Below, piece by piece: positions 58,364 through 64,000 of a stretch of 64,000 nt of DNA. The position numbers and the translations under genes were made by a program. Each line of letters opens with the position of its first letter. The stretch's first letter is position 1. The notes beneath the pieces are model-generated. The model was not told the origin of the DNA. It did no database searches and was given only the letters and a program-made list of their open reading frames with translations. This DNA comes from Pseudomonas rhodesiae. GTDB lineage: Bacteria; Pseudomonadota; Gammaproteobacteria; Pseudomonadales; Pseudomonadaceae. The DNA is taken from NCBI RefSeq assembly GCF_007858255.1, contig NZ_VFEU01000003.1, positions 62,001 to 126,000 on the forward strand, read 5' to 3'.

Positions 58364-61300
58364 ATGTCGAAATTCTTTATCGACCGTCCCATTTTCGCCT
58401 GGGTGATTGCCCTGGTGATCATGCTGGTCGGGGCACTCTCGATCCTGAAGTTGCCCATCAACCAATACCCGGCCATCGCGCCGACCGCCATCGATATCCA
58501 GGTGACCTACCCAGGCGCGTCCGCACAAACCGTGCAGGACACCGTGGTGCAGGTGATCGAGCAACAGCTCAACGGTATCGACAACCTGCGGTATGTGTCC
58601 TCGGACAGTAACTCCGACGGCAGCATGACCATCACCGTAACGTTCAACCAGGGTACCAACCCCGACATCGCCCAGGTGCAGGTGCAGAACAAGCTGAACC
58701 TGGCCACCCCGCTGCTGCCGCAAGAAGTGCAGCAACAGGGTATCCGCGTGACCAAGTCGGTGAAGAACTTCCTGATGGTGATCGGTCTGGTGTCCGAAGA
58801 CGGCAGCATGACCAAGGACGACCTGTCCAACTACATCGTGTCCAACATCCAGGACCCGATCTCGCGGACAGCCGGCGTGGGTGACTTCCAGGTGTTCGGC
58901 TCCCAGTACGCCATGCGTATCTGGCTCGACCCGGCCAAGCTGAACAACTACCAGTTGACCCCGGTCGACGTCAGCACCGCCATCGCCGCACAGAACGTAC
59001 AGGTGGCCACCGGCCAATTGGGCGGCCTGCCTGCCCTGCCCGGCACCCAGCTGAACGCCACCATCATCGGCAAGACACGCCTGCAGACCGCCGAGCAGTT
59101 CGGCAACATCCTGATGAAGGTCAACACCGACGGCTCCCAGGTTCGCCTCAAGGACGTCGCGCGCATCGAGCTGGGTGGCCAGACCTACAGCATCAGCGCG
59201 CAGTTCAACGGCAAGCCGGCCTCCGGTATGGCGATCAAACTGGCATCCGGCGCCAACGCCCTGGATACCGCCAAGGCTATCCGCGCCACCGTGGCGTCGC
59301 TGGAACCGTTCTTTCCGCCTGGCATGAAGGCGGTGGTGCCGTATGACACCACCCCAGTGGTGACCGAATCGATCTCCGGTGTAGTGCACACCCTGGTCGA
59401 AGCGATCGTGCTGGTGTTCCTGGTGATGTTCCTGTTCCTGCAAAACTTCCGCGCCACCATCATCACCACCATGACCGTACCGGTGGTATTGCTGGGGACG
59501 TTCGGCATCCTGGCGGCGTTCGGTTTCACCATCAACACCCTGACCATGTTCGGCATGATCCTGGCCATCGGCCTGCTGGTGGACGACGCCATCGTGGTGG
59601 TAGAGAACGTCGAGCGGGTGATGGCCGAGGAACACCTGTCGCCTAAAGAAGCGACGGTCAAATCCATGACCCAGATCCAGGGCGCCCTGGTAGGTATTGC
59701 CCTGGTACTGTCGGCGGTACTGTTGCCGATGGCGTTCTTCGGTGGTTCCACCGGGGTGATCTACAAACAGTTCTCCATCACCATCGTTTCGGCCATGGCG
59801 CTGTCGGTACTGGTTGCCCTGATCTTTACCCCGGCGCTGTGCGCCACCATGCTCAAGCCGATCGATCCCGAGAAGCACGGCCAACCCAAGCGTGGTTTCT
59901 TCGGCTGGTTCAACCGCACCTTCGACCGTAGCGTAGTGAGCTACGAGCGCGGCGTGGGCAATATGATCAAGCACAAGATCCCGGCGTTCCTGGTGTACCT
60001 GCTGATCTTCGCCGGCATGATCTGGCTGTTCATGCGCATCCCGGCGGCGTTCCTGCCCGACGAAGACCAGGGCGTGATCTTTGCCCAGGTGCAAACACCG
60101 GTCGGTTCCACCGCTGAACGCACGCAGAAAGTCATCGACGACATGCGTATCTTCCTGCTCAACGATAAAGAAGGTGAGCCGGGCGAAGGCAAAGGCGTCA
60201 AATCGGTGTTTACCGTGAACGGCTTCAACTTCGCCGGTCGTGGCCAAAGCTCCGGCCTGGCGTTCGTGATGCTCAAGCCGTGGGACGAGCGTGATGCGTC
60301 CACCTCGGTGTTCGAGATCGCCAAGCGCGCCCAGGGTTACTTCATGCAGACGTTCCAGGACGCCATGGTATTCGCCATCGTGCCGCCGTCGGTACTGGAA
60401 TTGGGTAACGCCACCGGTTTCGACGTGTTCCTGCAAGACCAGGGCGGTGTCGGTCATGAGAAGTTGATGGCCGCGCGCAACCAGTTCCTGGGTATGGCGG
60501 CACAGAGCAAGATCCTGGCCGGTGTGCGCCCCAACGGCGTGAACGATGAGCCGCAATACGAACTCACCGTTGACGACGAGAAGGCCAGCGCCCAGGGCAT
60601 CTCCCTATCCAACATCAACCAGACCCTGGCGATTGCCCTGGGTGGCAGCTACGTCAACGACTTCATCGACCGTGGTCGCGTGAAGAAAGTGTACGTGCAA
60701 GGTGAAGCCGCCAGCCGCATGTCTCCAGAAGACCTGAACAAGTGGTACGTGCGCAGCGACTCCGGGAAGATGGTGCCGTTGTCGGCCATCGCCACCGGCA
60801 AGTGGATCTACGGTTCGCCGAAGCTCTCGCGTTACAACGGCGTGGCCGCGATGGAAATCCTCGGCACCCCGGCACCGGGTTACAGCACCGGTGAAGCAAT
60901 GGCCGAAGTGGAACGCATCGCCAAGCAACTGCCGGCGGGCGTGGGCTATGCCTGGACGGGTCTGTCGTACGAAGAACGCTTGTCCGGTTCCCAGGCACCG
61001 GCGTTGTATGCGCTGTCGCTGCTGGTGGTGTTCCTGTGCCTGGCGGCACTGTACGAGAGCTGGTCGATCCCGATTGCGGTGGTGTTGGTAGTACCGCTGG
61101 GCGTGGTGGGTGCGTTGATCGCCACCAGCATGCGCGGGCTGTCCAACGACGTGTTCTTCCAGGTGGGCCTGTTGGTCACGGTGGGTCTGGCGGCGAAAAA
61201 CGCCATCCTTATCGTGGAGTTCGCCAAAGAGCTTCACGAACAGGGTAAAGGCATCGTCGAGTCGGCTATCGAAGCGTCTCGCATGCGTCTGCGGCCGATC

Positions 61301-61525
61301 ATCATGACCTCCATGGCGTTCATCCTCGGCGTACTGCCCCTGGCGATCTCCTCGGGCGCCGGTTCAGGCAGCCAGCACGCCATCGGTACCGGCGTCATTG
61401 GCGGCATGATCACCGCCACTGTCCTGGCGATCTTCTGGGTGCCGCTGTTCTTCGCTACCGTGTCGGCCATCGGCAACCGCAGAGAACCCGAAACCAAGCA
61501 AACTTCTAACGAGGCTGGCCAATGA
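58364..61525 (+). CDS. emhB: RND multidrug efflux pump, inner-membrane subunit
   Basis: A 1053-residue HAE1-family proton-driven drug transporter (AcrB/MexB/TtgB/EmhB). Twelve membrane segments and two large periplasmic loops are evident. Family motifs are [20 protein letters not shown] at the start, the proton-relay [20 protein letters not shown] with the paired Asp, PNQYPAI-like loop near residue 33, and the second-half [20 protein letters not shown]. It starts three bases after emhA and its stop overlaps emhC (ATGAG). The pump removes hydrophobic compounds from the periplasm and membrane. Confidence 0.96.
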   Translation: MSKFFIDRPIFAWVIALVIMLVGALSILKLPINQYPAIAPTAIDIQVTYPGASAQTVQDTVVQVIEQQLNGIDNLRYVSSDSNSDGSMTITVTFNQGTNPDIAQVQVQNKLNLATPLLPQEVQQQGIRVTKSVKNFLMVIGLVSEDGSMTKDDLSNYIVSNIQDPISRTAGVGDFQVFGSQYAMRIWLDPAKLNNYQLTPVDVSTAIAAQNVQVATGQLGGLPALPGTQLNATIIGKTRLQTAEQFGNILMKVNTDGSQVRLKDVARIELGGQTYSISAQFNGKPASGMAIKLASGANALDTAKAIRATVASLEPFFPPGMKAVVPYDTTPVVTESISGVVHTLVEAIVLVFLVMFLFLQNFRATIITTMTVPVVLLGTFGILAAFGFTINTLTMFGMILAIGLLVDDAIVVVENVERVMAEEHLSPKEATVKSMTQIQGALVGIALVLSAVLLPMAFFGGSTGVIYKQFSITIVSAMALSVLVALIFTPALCATMLKPIDPEKHGQPKRGFFGWFNRTFDRSVVSYERGVGNMIKHKIPAFLVYLLIFAGMIWLFMRIPAAFLPDEDQGVIFAQVQTPVGSTAERTQKVIDDMRIFLLNDKEGEPGEGKGVKSVFTVNGFNFAGRGQSSGLAFVMLKPWDERDASTSVFEIAKRAQGYFMQTFQDAMVFAIVPPSVLELGNATGFDVFLQDQGGVGHEKLMAARNQFLGMAAQSKILAGVRPNGVNDEPQYELTVDDEKASAQGISLSNINQTLAIALGGSYVNDFIDRGRVKKVYVQGEAASRMSPEDLNKWYVRSDSGKMVPLSAIATGKWIYGSPKLSRYNGVAAMEILGTPAPGYSTGEAMAEVERIAKQLPAGVGYAWTGLSYEERLSGSQAPALYALSLLVVFLCLAALYESWSIPIAVVLVVPLGVVGALIATSMRGLSNDVFFQVGLLVTVGLAAKNAILIVEFAKELHEQGKGIVESAIEASRMRLRPIIMTSMAFILGVLPLAISSGAGSGSQHAIGTGVIGGMITATVLAIFWVPLFFATVSAIGNRREPETKQTSNEAGQ

Positions 61526-62979
61526 GCAAGTCGCTACTTTCCCTAGCCGTCACAGCCTTCGTGCTCAGTGGCTGCTCGCTGATCCCTGACTACCAGCGCC
61601 CCGACGCGCCGGTAGCAGCGCAGTACCCGCAGGGGCCGGCGTATTCGTCGGCCCAGGCGCCGGGTCAGGCTGCTGCCGAGCAAGGCTGGAAGCAGTTTTT
61701 CCATGACCCTGCCCTGCAACAGCTGATCCAGACCGCACTGGTGAACAACCGCGACCTGCGTGTCGCGGCCCTGAACATCGATGCCTACGCTGCGCAGTAC
61801 AACATCCAGCGCGCCGACCTGTTCCCGGCCGTTTCGGCCACGGGCAGCGGTGAGCGCTCGCGCACCCCGGCTCGCCTGTCGCAGACCGGCGAATCGAGGA
61901 TCGCCAGCCAGTACTCGGTCGGTCTCGGGATCAGCTCCTACGAGCTGGACCTGTTCGGTCGCGTGCGTAGCCTGAGTGAAGAAGCCCTGCAAAAGTACTT
62001 CGCCACGGAAGAAGCGCGGCGCAGCACCCAGATCAGCCTGGTGGCCAGCGTGGCCAACGCCTACCTGACCTGGCAGGCCGACAAAGAACTGCTCAAGCTG
62101 ACCCAGGACACCCTCGCCGCGTTCGAGCAGAGCTACAAGCTGACTTCGCGTAGCAACGAAGTCGGCGTGGCCTCGGCCCTCGACCTCAGCCAGGCGCGCA
62201 CCTCGGTGGAAAACGCTCGGGTGTCCCTGGCCCGCTACACCCGCCAGGTGGCCCAGGACGAAAACAACCTGACCCTGCTGCTGGGCACCGGCCTGCCGGC
62301 TAATCTGGCCAGCCAGCCGCTGTCGGATGACCTGCTCAGCGAAGTGCCGGCCGGCTTGCCGTCGGACCTGCTGCAACGTCGCCCCGACATTGTGCAGGCC
62401 GAGTACAACCTCAAGGCCGCCAACGCCAATATCGGCGCAGCCCGTGCGGCGTTCTTCCCAAGCATCAGCCTGACCGCCAGCGCCGGCACCGCCAGCCCGA
62501 ACCTGGGCGGCTTGTTCAAAGGCGGCTCGGGCACCTGGTCGTTCGCGCCGCAGATCAACATCCCGATCTTCAACGCCGGCAGCCTGCGCGCCAGCCTGGA
62601 CTACTCGAAGATCCAGAAAGAGATCAACGTGGCGAACTACGAGAAGGCGATTCAGACCGGCTTCCAGGAAGTCTCCGACGGCCTTGCCGCGCGGGCGACC
62701 TACAAGCAGCAACTGGAAGCCCAACGCGGTTTCGTCGAGGCCAACCAGGATTACTACCGCCTGGCCGAGCGTCGCTACCGCATCGGTGTGGACAGCAACC
62801 TGACGTTCCTCGATGCCCAGCGCCAGCTGTTCAGCGCGCAACAATCGCTGATCACCGACCGCCTCGCGCAGTTGACCAGCGAGGTCAACCTGTACAAGGC
62901 CCTCGGCGGTGGCTGGAACGAGCAGACTGCAAAGAATGAACCGCTGAAAGAAGAAGCGCCGGCGTTCAAGGCGTTCTGA
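61522..62979 (+). CDS. emhC: RND efflux outer-membrane channel
   Basis: A 485-residue TolC-like outer-membrane lipoprotein of the OprM/TtgC/EmhC group. The signal peptide ends in the lipobox VLSGCS (Cys18). Two long helical repeats follow: [20 protein letters not shown] with [10 protein letters not shown], and [20 protein letters not shown] with [15 protein letters not shown]. It forms the trimeric exit duct for the pump. The ATG at 61522 overlaps the emhB stop. A strong terminator lies 17 bases after the stop and closes the operon. Confidence 0.95.
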   Translation: MSKSLLSLAVTAFVLSGCSLIPDYQRPDAPVAAQYPQGPAYSSAQAPGQAAAEQGWKQFFHDPALQQLIQTALVNNRDLRVAALNIDAYAAQYNIQRADLFPAVSATGSGERSRTPARLSQTGESRIASQYSVGLGISSYELDLFGRVRSLSEEALQKYFATEEARRSTQISLVASVANAYLTWQADKELLKLTQDTLAAFEQSYKLTSRSNEVGVASALDLSQARTSVENARVSLARYTRQVAQDENNLTLLLGTGLPANLASQPLSDDLLSEVPAGLPSDLLQRRPDIVQAEYNLKAANANIGAARAAFFPSISLTASAGTASPNLGGLFKGGSGTWSFAPQINIPIFNAGSLRASLDYSKIQKEINVANYEKAIQTGFQEVSDGLAARATYKQQLEAQRGFVEANQDYYRLAERRYRIGVDSNLTFLDAQRQLFSAQQSLITDRLAQLTSEVNLYKALGGGWNEQTAKNEPLKEEAPAFKAF

Positions 62980-62995
62980 TAACGCCGTCGTCAAG

Positions 62996-63027
62996 AAAAA
63001 CGCCTCCCTGACAGGAGGCGTTTTTTT
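62996..63027 (+). terminator. Rho-independent terminator of emhABC
   Basis: A stem formed by ACGCCTCCTG-like arms (CGCCTCC at 63001-63007 and GGAGGCG at 63014-63020) has A5 on the left and seven T on the right. It is 17 bases beyond the emhC stop and also faces the minus-strand gene that ends at 63058. Confidence 0.92.
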
Positions 63028-63057
63028 ATGCGCATTTTTCTCAGTATCACAATGAAC

Positions 63058-63510
63058 TCATTGGCTGATCTCAAGCTTTGAACAATCGACCTCCAGTTCT
63101 CGGCCATCAGTGGCCTTCCAACCGATTGAGAAGCTGAGATCCATCGAAGTTTTATTATTAGCCTCATCTGTTTCGAGACGGTTGACGGTCAAACTTCCCC
63201 AATACGATGAAGGGAGGTACTCCACATAACCGTCCAGACCAAAATGGGCACGGATGAACTGGCCCGAGCCGATCGGATATGTCATGGGTGCCTTCAGCTC
63301 ACCCTTGTCGGCCTCAAGAGTCAGCTCATTCTTGGAGCCGGGGTTATCCTCGATGCCGAGGCGAATACGTAGTTGCAACCCCTTGATGTAGGACTCCAGC
63401 TCAAGGTGGTCAAATTTAATCGGCACCGGCTCTCCGTGATCAATGATCAAGTTCGCCTCGAACCTGTCCCCGGACGTTAAGATCTCTCCTATATCTTTTC
63501 CGAAGCTCAT
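63058..63510 (-). CDS. Hypothetical soluble protein
   Basis: A 150-residue acidic protein with no signal peptide or membrane segment. It opens MSFGKDIGEILTSGDRFEAN, then NLIIDHGEPVPIKFDHLELE, and ends WKATDGRELEVDCSKLEISQ. The pattern of alternating hydrophobic residues suggests a beta-rich fold. I do not recognise a family. The ATG at 63510 follows GGGAGGAA on the minus strand; an in-frame start 15 codons upstream is less likely. It is divergent from hscC and faces the emhC terminator; nothing in the context points to a function. Confidence 0.65.
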   Translation of the reverse strand: MSFGKDIGEILTSGDRFEANLIIDHGEPVPIKFDHLELESYIKGLQLRIRLGIEDNPGSKNELTLEADKGELKAPMTYPIGSGQFIRAHFGLDGYVEYLPSSYWGSLTVNRLETDEANNKTSMDLSFSIGWKATDGRELEVDCSKLEISQ

Positions 63511-63766
63511 GAGTTTTCCTCCCTCGCGTGCTTCAACATCTACTGTGACCACCACAAAACTACGCCCTGAAAAACCCTTCTTCTACTGTCAACCCTGACA
63601 GTAGACACCGCAGCGGTGAAACGTAAGGTTGAAAGGTTGAGCAGCCCGTTCGCGACGACAAAAACCGCCAGCCCGCTCGGGTCAGCGGCCACCGTCTTGC
63701 TTTGCGTTCAACCTTTCGGGAAAATTGGTTACAGATTCTTACAGACCACAGAGGGAGCTTGTCGTA

Positions 63767-64000
63767 ATGATCGTAGGAATCGACCTGGGGACGACCAACA
63801 GTCTCGCAGCGGTCTGGCGCGGTGACGCCGCCGAATTGGTGCCCAATGCCCTTGGCCAATTGCTCACCCCGAGCGTAGTCGGGCTGGATGATCAGGGGCG
63901 CGTGCTGGTCGGTCAGGCCGCCAAGGAGCGCCTGCACACTCACCCGCACCTGACTACGTCGCTGTTTAAGCGCTACATGGGCAGCGCCACCGAAGTGCGC
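63767..64000 (+). CDS. hscC: Hsp70-family chaperone HscC, N-terminal part (cut by window edge)
   Basis: The first 78 residues of an Hsp70 protein. The phosphate-binding loop IVGIDLGTTNSLAAVW is at residues 2-17, followed by AELVPNALGQLLTPSVVGLD and SLFKRYMGSATEVR. The NSLAAVW, LTPS and LFKRYMGS features resemble E. coli HscC and differ from DnaK, whose N-terminus and loop sequences diverge. HscC is a specialised Hsp70 working with dedicated J-proteins. The ATG at 63767 follows GAGGGAG. The remaining ~85% lies beyond the window. Confidence 0.9.
   Translation, partial: MIVGIDLGTTNSLAAVWRGDAAELVPNALGQLLTPSVVGLDDQGRVLVGQAAKERLHTHPHLTTSLFKRYMGSATEVR

Noticed and set aside
57821..60556. A 911-codon minus-strand open frame opposite emhA/emhB
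   Set aside because: The composition is His/Gln/Asp/Gly-rich, as expected from reading the complement of a high-GC gene. The plus strand encodes the complete RND pump.

Overview
The window reads as chromosomal DNA of a fluorescent Pseudomonas, most likely the P. fluorescens subgroup. The evidence is high GC with strong third-position GC bias, near-complete matches to Pseudomonas families (PhaG, XenB, FosA, OpdH, an Emh/Ttg-type efflux pump with its operator) and many REP/REPIN palindromes of the GTGGGAGGGGGCTTGC type known from P. fluorescens SBW25. I see no prophage, transposase, integrase or CRISPR array. About 66 protein genes and one tRNA-Gly(CCC) are supported. nadB is cut at the left edge and an hscC-type Hsp70 gene at the right edge.

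Layout. 1-3.2 kb: nadB end, ygfX-sdhE, ygfZ and an HDOD protein. 3.2-10.8 kb: a complete tricarboxylate-uptake locus, with the TctD/TctE two-component system divergent from porin opdH, tctCBA and a translationally coupled AbrB-type membrane protein. 10.8-18.2 kb: ung, an HIBCH-like hydrolase, small envelope proteins, a chemoreceptor, an RsuA-like pseudouridine synthase, phaG and tRNA-Gly. 18.2-24.4 kb: small lipoprotein and stress genes, ogt, a GNAT, a DUF4142 protein, a LysE exporter, fosA and a LysR. 24.5-31.5 kb: catabolic accessory genes, namely a LysR/CaiB/HMG-CoA-lyase-like/MFS operon predicted to use a 3-hydroxy-3-methylglutarate-like acid, and a YiaY-type iron alcohol dehydrogenase with a perfect ANR box. 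31.6-35.7 kb: a SIR2-like DUF4917 protein, then a cupin-XRE regulator divergent from a class II aldolase plus DapA-family pair. 35.8-40.1 kb: an ECF sigma/FecR/TonB-receptor surface-signalling system with a Fur box, probably HxuIRA-like heme uptake. 40.2-49.4 kb: EamA transporter, methyltransferase, a tandem 182-bp REPIN array, lemA and two TPM genes, bglX, clsB and a YceI protein. 49.5-53.3 kb: serine hydrolase, ornithine-lipid genes olsBA with a Pho-box-like site, and acpH. 53.4-56.0 kb: ArsR, MFS and xenB. 56.3-63.0 kb: emhR divergent from emhABC. 63.0-64.0 kb: an unknown protein and the start of hscC.

Much of the window concerns nutrient sensing and envelope adaptation. Several intergenic regions carry readable operators: 11-bp direct repeats for TctD, A-rich Hfq/Crc-like leaders, a class II LitR-like box, an ANR box, a Fur box, a Pho box, a TtgR/EmhR-type operator, and palindromes fitting the ArsR and cupin-XRE regulators. 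No wholly new system is proven. The best leads are the CaiB/HMGL operon with an altered lyase active site, the DUF4917 SIR2-like gene, the orphan aldolase/DapA pair, the LitR-box lipoprotein gene and the REPIN tandem array.
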